From Bacteroidales bacterium (GTDB taxonomy: Bacteria > Bacteroidota > Bacteroidia > Bacteroidales > Dysgonomonadaceae): a stretch of DNA of 16,408 nt. This document shows, one piece after another, positions 1 to 6,937 of this stretch. Position 1 is the first letter of the stretch, and each line of letters starts with the position of its first letter. The stretch is from contig JAAYTC010000130.1 of assembly GCA_012518155.1 (NCBI GenBank), positions 1-16,408 of the forward strand, written 5' to 3'. The position numbers and the translations under genes were made by a program. The notes beneath the pieces are model-generated. The model saw only the letters and a list, made by a program, of their open reading frames with translations. It was not told the origin of the DNA and did no database searches.

Positions 1-1446
1 GTCCACTTTTCCCACGTTAATGAATAGTCGGGCATATCCTCTCTCGGGCTGACGAGGTCCTTTCTCGTCCCTCGACTTACGGGAGAAAAGGCCCTTGTCG
101 CGGCCTGCACGGGAATCGTCCGGTTCAATAATCTCTTCCGCCTGCTGGTAATATTCAATCAACCGGTTAAACTCGAGGGATACCATTCGCTTGATAATAT
201 CCTCTTTTTCGAGCCATTCCAGTTTGCGGAATATGGCGGGCAATAGCCGTTCGATCTCCTCTTCGTTGACCTTCACCTTCTCTATCTGGTCCACGAAGTT
301 GAACAGCTGCTTTTCGCAGATTTCATCGCCGGAGGGAAGCGACCGTTTCTCGAATTTCTTGTTAATCTCCTTCTCGATCCGGGCAACTTTCCCCTTCTCT
401 TTCAAGTGGATAAGCGAGATAGAGGTCCCCGTTTTCCCGGCTCTCCCCGTACGCCCACTGCGGTGGGTGTACACCTCGTTATCATCCGGTAGACCATAGT
501 TGATGATGTGCGATATACTATCCACGTCGATTCCCCGGGCCGCCACGTCGGTGGCTACTAATAGTTGCAGGTTATGGTTCCTGAACTTGTTCATCACGTG
601 ATCACGCTGTGCTTGAGAAAGGTCGCCGTGCAGCGCGTCGGCATCGTACCCGTCCTTCATCAGGTTGTCCGCGATCTCTTGGGTCTCCTTTCGGGTGCGG
701 CAAAAGACAATCCCGTAGATATTGGGATAATAGTCCACTACCCGTTTCAACGCGAGGTATTTATCTTTGGCATGCATCATATAATAAACGTGCCGTACGC
801 TGCTGGTGCTCTCGTTTTTTCGTCCAATGGTGATCTCCATCGGTTCTTTCATGTATTTCCGAGTAATTTTGCCGATCTCTTTTGGCATGGTGGCCGAGAA
901 AAGCAACATGCTCCTCTCCACGGGGAGGTGCGATAGGATCTCGTCTAAATCTTCCGAAAATCCCATGTTCAACATCTCGTCCGCTTCGTCAAGCACCACG
1001 GTATGAACTTTTCCGAGGGAGACCGTCCCCCGGTTAATCAGGTCGATCAGTCTCCCAGGCGTGGCCACGATGATATGGACGCCTCGTTTAAGCGCTCGGA
1101 TTTGGCTATCGATGCTCGATCCCCCGTAGACAGGCAAGATCTTAATATCTTCCACGTAGGTTGAAAAATCGGTCAAGTCGCCGGCAATCTGCAGGCAAAG
1201 CTCCCTCGTGGGGCATAAAATTAATGTTTGCGGTACACGGTCGTCCGTGTCTACCTGTTGAATGGCGGGAATCCCGAACGCGGCAGTCTTGCCGGTCCCG
1301 GTTTGTGCCAACGCGATAATATCACGCGTATGGGCCAGGAGTTCGGGAATTACCGCGCTCTGGACAGGCATGGGATGCTCGAAACCTAACTCACGGATGG
1401 CTTGTTGTATGGGGGCTATGATCCCCAGTTCTTCAAATGTGTTCAT
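1..1446 (-). CDS. deaD: DEAD-box ATP-dependent RNA helicase, 3' end cut off by the window
   Basis: This gene encodes an ATP-dependent RNA helicase that remodels structured RNA, probably in ribosome assembly, RNA decay or cold adaptation. The 482 visible residues show the Q motif (Gln29), motif I AQTGTGKT (47-54), PTREL (79-83), DEAD (153-156), SAT (184-186) and motif VI HRSGRTGR (328-335). After the two RecA-like domains comes a linker, then the start of what looks like a DbpA-type RNA-binding domain (RLFINVGKVD) where the window ends. The full protein is therefore probably 550-650 residues, of the DeaD/CsdA type. The ATG at 1446 is chosen because the Q motif sits at the usual distance from it. 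There is no good Shine-Dalgarno sequence at this start, as is common in Bacteroidota. A promoter-like element lies about 220 bases upstream, giving a long leader. The helicase call is near certain; deaD as the specific member is likely. Confidence 0.93.
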   Translation of the reverse strand, partial: MNTFEELGIIAPIQQAIRELGFEHPMPVQSAVIPELLAHTRDIIALAQTGTGKTAAFGIPAIQQVDTDDRVPQTLILCPTRELCLQIAGDLTDFSTYVEDIKILPVYGGSSIDSQIRALKRGVHIIVATPGRLIDLINRGTVSLGKVHTVVLDEADEMLNMGFSEDLDEILSHLPVERSMLLFSATMPKEIGKITRKYMKEPMEITIGRKNESTSSVRHVYYMMHAKDKYLALKRVVDYYPNIYGIVFCRTRKETQEIADNLMKDGYDADALHGDLSQAQRDHVMNKFRNHNLQLLVATDVAARGIDVDSISHIINYGLPDDNEVYTHRSGRTGRAGKTGTSISLIHLKEKGKVARIEKEINKKFEKRSLPSGDEICEKQLFNFVDQIEKVKVNEEEIERLLPAIFRKLEWLEKEDIIKRMVSLEFNRLIEYYQQAEEIIEPDDSRAGRDKGLFSRKSRDEKGPRQPERGYARLFINVGKVD

Positions 1447-1478
1447 TGCTTTAATGTATAATGTGTGCGTATTGACAT
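1443..1478 (-). other. Possible 11-codon upstream ORF overlapping the helicase start
   Basis: On the minus strand an ATG at 1476-1478, with GGAG two bases before it, opens a frame of 11 codons (MSIRTHYTLKQ). Its TGA stop overlaps the helicase start as ATGA. The short spacing makes initiation uncertain, and no conserved peptide is recognised. It could couple translation of the helicase to an upstream initiation event, or be chance. Confidence 0.25.
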
Positions 1479-1753
1479 TTCTCCTTGCTCCACACATTAT
1501 TACAATAAGGGAAGAAAAAACTCAAACACGGTTTGTTTGTCTGAAACGAGCATGTAAATCACTACACCCATCAATTCAATATGATTATCGCGCGCTCCCT
1601 ACACATAATGTAAAATGAAATAATCGTATGAAATGGAGGAGAATAACCTAAATCCTCAAATCGGGCGCAAAGGTATGAAAATAAATTGAATTACTGATTC
1701 TTATGACAAATTCTCTTTCAATAGAAGCGAAAAAATAGAATCGAATAAGCAAT
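1447..1753. other. Intergenic region: helicase leader and phosphatase 3' flank
   Basis: These 307 A/T-rich bases separate two minus-strand genes. They hold the presumed helicase promoter (1668-1675) and its roughly 210-base transcribed leader. No hairpin plus T-run terminator was found after the phosphatase stop. Short plus-strand frames here show no family signature and are not called. Confidence 0.6.
1668..1675 (-). promoter_or_regulatory. Bacteroidota-type -7 element for the helicase
   Basis: On the minus strand this reads TACCTTTG, an exact match to the TAnnTTTG -7 element of Bacteroides primary-sigma promoters, and is followed by CGCCCG. No clear TTTG lies 19-21 bases upstream, so the -33 half is weak. 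Transcription would start near 1660, leaving an unusually long leader of about 210 bases before the helicase ATG. Confidence 0.5.
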
Positions 1754-2821
1754 TTAAAAAGGGTAGAGAAGATATTTTCGTAATAGATTTCTTTTTCCAC
1801 TGGTTACCCGAAGCTCTTTTTCCAAATAATTATCTACAGAACCGTAGGTTTGGATGATATGCTCTATCCCGTAATTAAGGTAAGCCCGGTTAACGGATAG
1901 CATGGCGGTGACCGCTTCCTGCAGTGGTTCAGATAAGTTTTGTGCTTCTATTTTTGATTTTGCCGGGTCAATAAGCTGGTTGGATAACATATAATCCTGT
2001 TCAAGCGTGGCAGGAGCAACTCCCAACACGTGAAGAATAAGATAGGTGGCTATCCCTACCCCATCCTTTCCCAAGGATCCCGATAATAAAATCGGATAGT
2101 TACTGTCGTTTGTCAGGAGGTCGAACAGTTCTCCAAATTGCTCCTTATGATTTTCAATAATATCCACGTACGATTCCTGCACGTAACGAATGGCATCGCT
2201 GCGATTAAAATCGTTGTCGTTGATTTGTTCGTCCAATTTTTCAGCATCCATCGGGGCCAACGGAAGCGATATTTTTCTAATCGAAGGGTGTAGAAGAATA
2301 GGATATCGTCGGGCTGCCGCCTCTGAACGAAAATCGATTACTGTTCGTATATTTAATCGCCGAATTCGTTCTTGATCATACAACGTGGCGTTACTCAAAT
2401 CCGCCGAACGATAAATTTCGCCCCACTTCACTTGATAATTATCCGTGGTAAAGTAGCCGCCTATATCCCTGAAGTTTTTAATACTATTCATATCAATTAC
2501 CCGGTTGGCCACGACCCCCGAATGTACTCCCGCGGTACGTAATATGAAATATTCGCGGAGACCTGAACCCGTGGGGTTCAAACGCAAGACTTGATCGGCA
2601 ATTTGCGCCGTGGTTATTGGGGTGAAGTCCGTGAGAGAACTATCGGAAAGGGAGGAGTAAATATCAATTGTACCCTCTTGATCGGGGCTTACTTCCCACT
2701 TTAACAGAAAATCGCCACCATGATCTTTTTCAACCACGGACGATATTTTTACCGCCGATGCACAACCGCTTATCAGGGTTAGCAGCGTAAAAAAGAGGGG
2801 TATATCGAATAGTCTCTGCAC
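1754..2821 (-). CDS. Lipoprotein of the tyrosine-phosphatase fold with a degenerate active site
   Basis: The 355-residue product starts with a lipoprotein signal peptide; the lipobox ISGC puts the lipidated Cys at residue 20. Residues about 25-108 look like a beta-rich domain. Residues about 113-350 match the bacterial tyrosine/serine phosphatase family (Y_phosphatase3): NFRDIGGY, then WGEIYRSADLS and TVIDFRSEAE-like text. The family's P-loop HCxxGKDRTG reads S247-G-S-L-G-K-D-G-V-G256 here: His is replaced by Ser247, the nucleophile Cys by Gly248 and the phosphate-binding Arg by Gly254. By known chemistry it should not be an active Cys-dependent phosphatase, and a binding or scaffold role is possible. 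The frame is intact, so this is not an ordinary decayed gene. It should be membrane-anchored in the periplasm. It is likely transcribed alone, from a promoter near 2945. Confidence 0.85.
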   Translation of the reverse strand: MQRLFDIPLFFTLLTLISGCASAVKISSVVEKDHGGDFLLKWEVSPDQEGTIDIYSSLSDSSLTDFTPITTAQIADQVLRLNPTGSGLREYFILRTAGVHSGVVANRVIDMNSIKNFRDIGGYFTTDNYQVKWGEIYRSADLSNATLYDQERIRRLNIRTVIDFRSEAAARRYPILLHPSIRKISLPLAPMDAEKLDEQINDNDFNRSDAIRYVQESYVDIIENHKEQFGELFDLLTNDSNYPILLSGSLGKDGVGIATYLILHVLGVAPATLEQDYMLSNQLIDPAKSKIEAQNLSEPLQEAVTAMLSVNRAYLNYGIEHIIQTYGSVDNYLEKELRVTSGKRNLLRKYLLYPF

Positions 2822-2944
2822 CTTATTTCAATGTTTACGATTACCTGACGACCAAAAAAAAGCATCCTCCATTATATCATGCAATGAAAGTTGAGAGCAA
2901 TGTCAAGCTTGCTTGAAGATTGCCGAAACGCATCTTGCATTATA

Positions 2945-2952
2945 CAAATGTA
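2945..2952 (-). promoter_or_regulatory. Bacteroidota-type -7 element for the phosphatase-like gene
   Basis: On the minus strand this reads TACATTTG, an exact TAnnTTTG match. A TTTT tract 18 bases upstream (2971-2974) could serve as a weak -33 element. The start site would be near 2937, giving a leader of about 115 bases before the ATG at 2821. Confidence 0.45.
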
Positions 2953-3039
2953 ATAAAAAGTTTGTTCTAAAAAAGTGCGAGAAAGTAAGAATGGACTATA
3001 TTTTAGATATTTAAAAGATTTCTCGCCACTGTTTTTCAT

Positions 3040-3052
3040 TTGTTGATAAGTT
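3040..3052 (+). repeat. Direct repeat TTGTTGATAAGTT, copy 1
   Basis: A 13-base word that recurs exactly 250 bases downstream at 3290-3302. Its core is a one-mismatch DnaA-box-like sequence on the minus strand. A related word, GTTGTGATAAG, follows at 3061-3071. Confidence 0.6.
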
Positions 3053-3289
3053 GTGCATGAGTTGTGATAAGAATATTAAAAACAAATTTGCAAATCTCAA
3101 AAAGTGGTTTGCTATAATAATTTTTGAGCCCTCAAAATAAAGCTATTCTTTTTTATCCTCAGCCCATCCTCTCTTTTTCAACAGCTAATGGTAACAAAAA
3201 TGAAATTAATTATTAACTTCGCGGTTTGTAAACAGTTTATGATAACATTTGTAATCACATGTGTATCAATCATTAATAACGAATTCCTA

Positions 3290-3302
3290 TTGTTGATAAG
3301 TT
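3290..3302 (+). repeat. Direct repeat TTGTTGATAAGTT, copy 2
   Basis: Second exact copy of the word at 3040-3052, followed at once by TTGATAAT, a partial further copy. It lies between the two TTAATAACGnATTCC words. Confidence 0.6.
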
Positions 3303-3433
3303 TTGATAATCGAGGTTCTAATTTTAATAACGTATTCCACAAGCTATTTATAGATTAAGCATCCACAATTTCAACAAGCCATCATCATCATCATTATTGT
3401 TTTTAAATTTAGAAAATATATAATAATAAAAAT

Positions 3434-4378
3434 ATGACGAAAGAAAAGTTGATCGAACAGATAAATGTACTGAAAAAAAATAAAAATGCTATTATATTGG
3501 CGCACTATTACCAGGAATCGGATATTCAGGATATAGCTGATTTCGTGGGGGATAGTCTCGCTTTGGCTCAATGGGCTGCCAAAACTACTGCAGATATTAT
3601 CGTGTTATGCGGTGTTCATTTTATGGGAGAGACGGCTAAAATACTTAGTCCCGATAAAAGAGTGTTTATTCCGGATATGAAAGCGGGTTGTTCGTTGGCA
3701 GAAAGTTGTCCGGCTGATGAGTTTGGGGCTTTTGTTCACGCGCATCCAGATCATACAGTGATCTCTTATGTGAATACTACCGCTGCTGTAAAAGCACTAA
3801 CCGATATTGTGGTTACTTCCACCAATGCTAAAGTCATTGTAGAGTCGTTGCCGGAGGATGAGAAAATTATTTTTGGCCCGGACAAAAACTTGGGAGATTA
3901 TATCAATAAACTCACGGGGAGAGATATGTTGTTGTGGGATGGGGTGTGCCATGTTCACGAGCAGTTTTCATTGGAGCGTATCCTCGAATTAAAAAAGGAG
4001 TATCCTTCTGCCCTATTACTGGCTCATCCCGAGTGCCCGGGCTACTTGTTGCAAATTGCTGATCACGTGGGATCCACCTCTTCTATTTTAAAATTTGCAA
4101 CCCAATCGGATAATAGGCAATTTATTGTGGCTACAGAGGCAGGTATCCTGCATCAAATGCAACGTGAAAATCCCGATAAAGAATTTATTCCTGCTCCTCC
4201 CGAGGACTCCACCTGTGCTTGCAACGAGTGCTTTTATATGAAGATGAACACGTTGGAGAAGCTGTACCTTTGTCTTAAAAACGAACGGCCCGAGATTTTC
4301 GTGGACGAAGAAACTAGGATTAAGGCAGTAAAACCGATTGAACGAATGTTGGAGTTATCGTCCAAGCATGGTTTGTAA
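3434..4378 (+). CDS. nadA: Quinolinate synthase
   Basis: NadA condenses iminoaspartate with dihydroxyacetone phosphate to give quinolinate, in the cytoplasmic de novo NAD pathway, using an oxygen-sensitive [4Fe-4S] cluster. The 314-residue protein has the family text AIILAHYYQ (19-27), CGVHFMGETAKILSP (59-73), VVTSTNAK (126-133) and VGSTS (212-216). The likely cluster ligands are Cys86, Cys172 (GVCHVHEQF) and one Cys of the CACNEC cluster at 261-266, most likely Cys266. Spacing and length match the family, and the frame starts at the first ATG after an A/T-rich leader. nadB and nadC are not adjacent in this window. The next gene, ychF, has its own promoter overlapping the nadA end, so the two are probably not strictly co-transcribed. 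The identification is secure. Confidence 0.97.
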   Translation: MTKEKLIEQINVLKKNKNAIILAHYYQESDIQDIADFVGDSLALAQWAAKTTADIIVLCGVHFMGETAKILSPDKRVFIPDMKAGCSLAESCPADEFGAFVHAHPDHTVISYVNTTAAVKALTDIVVTSTNAKVIVESLPEDEKIIFGPDKNLGDYINKLTGRDMLLWDGVCHVHEQFSLERILELKKEYPSALLLAHPECPGYLLQIADHVGSTSSILKFATQSDNRQFIVATEAGILHQMQRENPDKEFIPAPPEDSTCACNECFYMKMNTLEKLYLCLKNERPEIFVDEETRIKAVKPIERMLELSSKHGL

Positions 4379-4403
4379 GTAGAATAATTAAGTTGTAACT
4401 TTG
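4372..4403 (+). promoter_or_regulatory. Consensus Bacteroidota promoter for ychF
   Basis: TTTG at 4372-4375, a 20-base spacer and TAACTTTG at 4396-4403 match the Bacteroides consensus TTTG-N19-21-TAnnTTTG exactly. The -33 element overlaps the last codons of nadA. Transcription should begin near 4410, about 80 bases before the ychF ATG. Confidence 0.75.
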
Positions 4404-4489
4404 CAGCCCCGAAAAAATAACTTTCCGTTTTTACGGTAAGATATGGTTGTTTAGGTTTTGACATTCCTTATTATTAAAATTCTATTTAC

Positions 4490-5545
4490 ATGGCTCTAAG
4501 ATGCGGTATAGTGGGACTTCCCAACGTGGGGAAATCCACTTTATTCAATTGTTTATCGAACGCGAAAGCGCAGGCGGCAAATTTTCCGTTTTGTACTATC
4601 GAACCCAACGTGGGGGTTATCACGGTTCCTGACGAACGACTGAATCGCCTGGCCGAGCTTGTAAAGCCTCAACGCGTGTTTCCTACGACTGTGGAAATCG
4701 TGGATATTGCCGGTTTGGTAAAAGGAGCCAGCAAAGGGGAAGGTTTAGGTAATAAGTTTCTCGCTAACATTCGTGAGACCGACGCTATTTTGCACGTCTT
4801 ACGTTGTTTTGAGGATGAAAATGTTACGCACGTGGATGACACGATTGATCCGGTTCGAGATAAAGAGATTATTGATACAGAATTACAGTTGAAAGATCTC
4901 GAAACCATTGAAACTCGAATCTCAAAAGTAGAGAAACAGGCCAGAACCGGCGGGGATAAGGAGGCAAAATTACTTTACGAAGTCTACTCGAAAATACAAG
5001 AAGCACTTTTACGAGGGGAGTCGGCACGAACGGTGCCTTTTGATACGAAAGATGAGAAAAAAGCGGCGAACGACCTTTACCTTCTAACTTCTAAGCCCGT
5101 AATGTACGTCTGTAACGTTGAAGAATCGAGTGCGGTGACCGGAAATCGGCACGTGGAAGCTGTAAAAGAGGCTATAAAAAATGAAGACGCCCAAATTCTA
5201 ATTGTGGCTGCTAAAATTGAATCCGAGATAGCTGAGTTCGAAACGTACGAAGAACGTACCCTATTTTTGAACGAGATTGGCCTGGATGAGTCCGGCGTGA
5301 ATAGACTAATTAAAGCGGCTTATCGTTTGCTGAATTTGCAAACCTTTTTTACCTGCGGGATACAAGAAGTGCGTGCATGGACTTTTCAAAAGGGGTGGAA
5401 GGCACCGCAATGCGCGGGCGTGATTCATACCGACTTTGAAAAGGGATTTATCCGAGCGGAGGTTATCAAGTACGAGGACTACATCTCCTATGGAACCGAA
5501 AACGCCGTCAAAGAAGCGGGGAAAATGTCCGTGGAAGGAAAGTAA
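4490..5545 (+). CDS. ychF: Obg-family ATPase YchF, C-terminus cut by an in-frame stop
   Basis: YchF (EngD) is a ribosome-associated P-loop NTPase that prefers ATP. The 351-residue frame shows G1 GLPNVGKST (9-17), G3 DIAG (72-75) and the altered G4 motif NVEE (209-212) typical of YchF, then a coiled region and a C-terminal TGS domain from about 284. It ends at SVEGK, whereas the family ends about 16 residues later in text such as VQDGDI...FRFNV. The same frame continues past the TAA with YEVQDGDIVHFRFNV and stops at 5591-5593, which would give 367 residues, the normal family length. The TAA replaces what was probably a GAA Glu codon, one base change away. The last strand of the TGS domain is thus lost unless the stop is read through or is a sequence error. 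Confidence 0.95.
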   Translation: MALRCGIVGLPNVGKSTLFNCLSNAKAQAANFPFCTIEPNVGVITVPDERLNRLAELVKPQRVFPTTVEIVDIAGLVKGASKGEGLGNKFLANIRETDAILHVLRCFEDENVTHVDDTIDPVRDKEIIDTELQLKDLETIETRISKVEKQARTGGDKEAKLLYEVYSKIQEALLRGESARTVPFDTKDEKKAANDLYLLTSKPVMYVCNVEESSAVTGNRHVEAVKEAIKNEDAQILIVAAKIESEIAEFETYEERTLFLNEIGLDESGVNRLIKAAYRLLNLQTFFTCGIQEVRAWTFQKGWKAPQCAGVIHTDFEKGFIRAEVIKYEDYISYGTENAVKEAGKMSVEGK

Positions 5546-5593
5546 TACGAAGTGCAAGATGGAGATATCGTGCATTTTAGGTTTAACGTGTAA
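5543..5593 (+). pseudogene. ychF: Untranslated remnant of the ychF 3' end behind a nonsense codon
   Basis: TAA at 5543-5545 is followed in the same frame by codons for YEVQDGDIVHFRFNV and a second TAA at 5591-5593. This tail is the conserved end of the YchF TGS domain and has no frameshift, so the nonsense change looks recent or is an assembly error. Confidence 0.8.
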
Positions 5594-5660
5594 TACTTTC
5601 AATATTTTCGCTATTTGATCTATCTTTTGCCGTGTAAAATTTCAAAACTTCAAAACATAT

Positions 5661-5693
5661 TTTCATACGCGTATGTTGTAAAACATAAATTTG
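5661..5693 (+). promoter_or_regulatory. Promoter of the phosphoesterase gene
   Basis: TAAATTTG at 5686-5693 matches TAnnTTTG exactly, and TTTC 21 bases upstream (5661-5664) is a one-mismatch -33 element. A LacI-type operator begins 9 bases after the -7 element, overlapping the likely start site. A perfect 12-base palindrome lies in the spacer. Confidence 0.6.
5664..5675. promoter_or_regulatory. Palindrome CATACGCGTATG inside the promoter spacer
   Basis: A perfect 12-base inverted repeat sits between the predicted -33 and -7 elements of the phosphoesterase promoter, 39 bases centre to centre from the LacI-type operator. Its sequence differs from that operator, so a second regulator is possible. 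Confidence 0.35.
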
Positions 5694-5702
5694 CAGACTC
5701 AA

Positions 5703-5714
5703 TTAATCGATTAA
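5703..5714. promoter_or_regulatory. LacI-type operator, copy 1 (before the phosphoesterase)
   Basis: TTAATCGATTAA is a perfect 12-base palindrome with the central CG usual for LacI-family operators. It recurs in near-identical form at 6859, 7948 and 8052. Its place over the expected start site fits repression. Confidence 0.65.
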
Positions 5715-5800
5715 CTAACTACCTTTGATCACACGGTGCGGTTGTCGTGGATATATCTGCAAACATTCCCCGTGAAACTAAATTCTTTAATAAAAGTGCT

Positions 5801-6712
5801 ATGAATAATAATAAAACTATTTACCTGTTTTTGGTTACATGGTTCATGGTAACCCTCCTAAACGCACAGGACCATTCAGATTCGGCTCAATCGTCGTTCG
5901 AGTTTGTTTTTATGACGGATATTCATATACGGCCCGATATGAATGCCCCAAAAGGTTTTCAAATGGCCATCGATGCGGCCAATCAACTAAAGCCCGATTT
6001 TGTTCTCACCGGTGGAGATCTTATATTTGATGCATTGCGCGGCAACCAAAGCCGGAGTGACTCTCTATTTACCCTCTTCGTGGAAATGAGTAATGGATTT
6101 AATATGCCGCTATATCCCTGTATCGGAAACCATGACCTATTTGCCGTGTACGAAGAGAGCCCCGAAGATGAAACACATCCCGATTATAAATACGGTATGT
6201 TTGAACGCTATTTTGGCGATACTTATTATACTTTCCGTCATAAAGGATGGCAATTTATCGTGCTTAATTCATTGGATGTTACGGACGATAAACGTTACAA
6301 AGGGCATGTTAATGACGTACAAATGGAATGGTTAAGAAAGGAGTTACTGAACGTGGACAAAACAACTCCGATAGTGATCGTAACTCATATTCCGCTAATA
6401 TGCACTTGGCAATTCGTGAACGGAGGGAGCCGTACGGTGGATAATTCTACTGACGTTTTGCAACTGTTCAATAATCATAACCTTAAAATGGTTCTGCAAG
6501 GGCATATCCACTGGAAAGAACATGGGTTTATTAATGATCGATTCCATTTTATTACGGGTGGATCCATTGCTGGAAATGGTTGGAAAGGGCGTCGACACAA
6601 TACGAAAGAGGGTTTCGTGCTCCTGAAAGTGAACGGTGAAGATATCTCTTGGGAATACGTGGATCATGGTTGGGAAGAAGAACGATTAAAACTACAATCT
6701 CTTTCGCGGTGA
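5801..6712 (+). CDS. Secreted calcineurin-like metallophosphoesterase
   Basis: This is a two-metal phosphoesterase, probably acting in the periplasm on a phosphomonoester or phosphodiester; the substrate is unknown. From the ATG at 5801 the 303-residue protein begins with a signal peptide ending near LLNAQ (residue 23). A GTG at 5747 would add 18 residues before the signal, so the ATG is preferred. The metal motifs are complete: D40-x-H42, GDLIFD (72-77), GNHD (109-112), H196 in VTHIP and GHIH (234-237). The arrangement resembles CpdA-like and secreted Bacteroidota phosphoesterases. It sits upstream of the LacI regulator with its own promoter and operator, so it is probably part of the same sugar regulon despite having no obvious sugar-pathway step. 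The family call is firm; the role in the pathway is inference. Confidence 0.88.
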   Translation: MNNNKTIYLFLVTWFMVTLLNAQDHSDSAQSSFEFVFMTDIHIRPDMNAPKGFQMAIDAANQLKPDFVLTGGDLIFDALRGNQSRSDSLFTLFVEMSNGFNMPLYPCIGNHDLFAVYEESPEDETHPDYKYGMFERYFGDTYYTFRHKGWQFIVLNSLDVTDDKRYKGHVNDVQMEWLRKELLNVDKTTPIVIVTHIPLICTWQFVNGGSRTVDNSTDVLQLFNNHNLKMVLQGHIHWKEHGFINDRFHFITGGSIAGNGWKGRRHNTKEGFVLLKVNGEDISWEYVDHGWEEERLKLQSLSR

Positions 6713-6851
6713 TTGACTACTAAAGGACAGCACCCGCGATGAACGTTTTATAGCATCACAATACTTCATAAGCGAACGGCAGTGCAGGGATTTATAGTAC
6801 AATACAAAATGGTTTAATTTCATTAAATATATTGTAAAACAAATAGAAATA

Positions 6852-6883
6852 TTTTTAATTAAACGATTAACCTATTAACTTCG
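6852..6883 (+). promoter_or_regulatory. Probable promoter of the LacI-family regulator
   Basis: TTTT (6852-6855), a 20-base spacer and TAACTTCG (6876-6883, 7 of 8 against TAnnTTTG) form a moderate match. The operator at 6859-6870 lies within the spacer, which suggests autorepression. Confidence 0.4.
6859..6870. promoter_or_regulatory. LacI-type operator, copy 2 (before the regulator gene)
   Basis: TTAAACGATTAA shares TTAAnCGnTTAA with the sites at 5703, 7948 and 8052. It is identical in its 12-base core to the copy at 8052-8063. Confidence 0.6.
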
Positions 6884-6903
6884 TATTAAGTTAAGTTTTT
6901 ATT

Positions 6904-6937
6904 GAGGAATTAAGAACGTGGAGGAACTAAGAACGTG
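6904..6937 (+). repeat. 17-base tandem duplication covering ribosome-binding site and start codon
   Basis: GAGGAATTAAGAACGTG (6904-6920) is followed directly by GAGGAACTAAGAACGTG (6921-6937), with one difference. Each unit holds a GAGGA Shine-Dalgarno-like stretch and a GTG. The second GTG starts the regulator; the first opens a six-codon frame whose TGA overlaps that start. Confidence 0.75.

Larger units (their letters stand above)
2822..3433. other. A/T-rich divergent intergenic region with DnaA-box-like words
   Basis: These 612 bases separate the minus-strand phosphatase-like gene from plus-strand nadA. Features seen: a 13-base direct repeat TTGTTGATAAGTT at 3040 and 3290; TTATCCTCA at 3153-3161; TTAATAACGnATTCC twice (3273-3287 and 3324-3338); and an ATC tetra-repeat at 3381-3392. 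TGTTGATAA (reverse complement TTATCAACA) and TTATCCTCA are each one base from the DnaA box TTATCCACA. No coding sequence is supported. The nadA promoter must lie here, but no exact TAnnTTTG was found for it. Confidence 0.5.

Noticed and set aside
191..1618. Several plus-strand open frames of 66-123 codons opposite the helicase gene
   Set aside because: They lie antisense to a gene with every DEAD-box motif intact, have no family signature and no signal or start context of their own.
2903..2916. TCAAGC-TT-GCTTGA inverted repeat in the phosphatase leader as an operator or hairpin
   Set aside because: Isolated, short and with too small a loop; no second copy seen in the window.
3381..3398. ATC tetra-repeat followed by ATT repeats before nadA as a phase-variable tract
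   Set aside because: Only four ATC units, outside any reading frame and in A/T-rich DNA; too short to argue for slippage control.
5747..5800. GTG start giving the phosphoesterase 18 more residues
   Set aside because: The extra residues would precede the signal peptide; the ATG at 5801 places the signal at the very N-terminus.
6705..6738. Inverted CGCGGTG...CACCCGCG after the phosphoesterase gene as a terminator
   Set aside because: The stem is imperfect, the loop is about 19 bases and no T-run follows.
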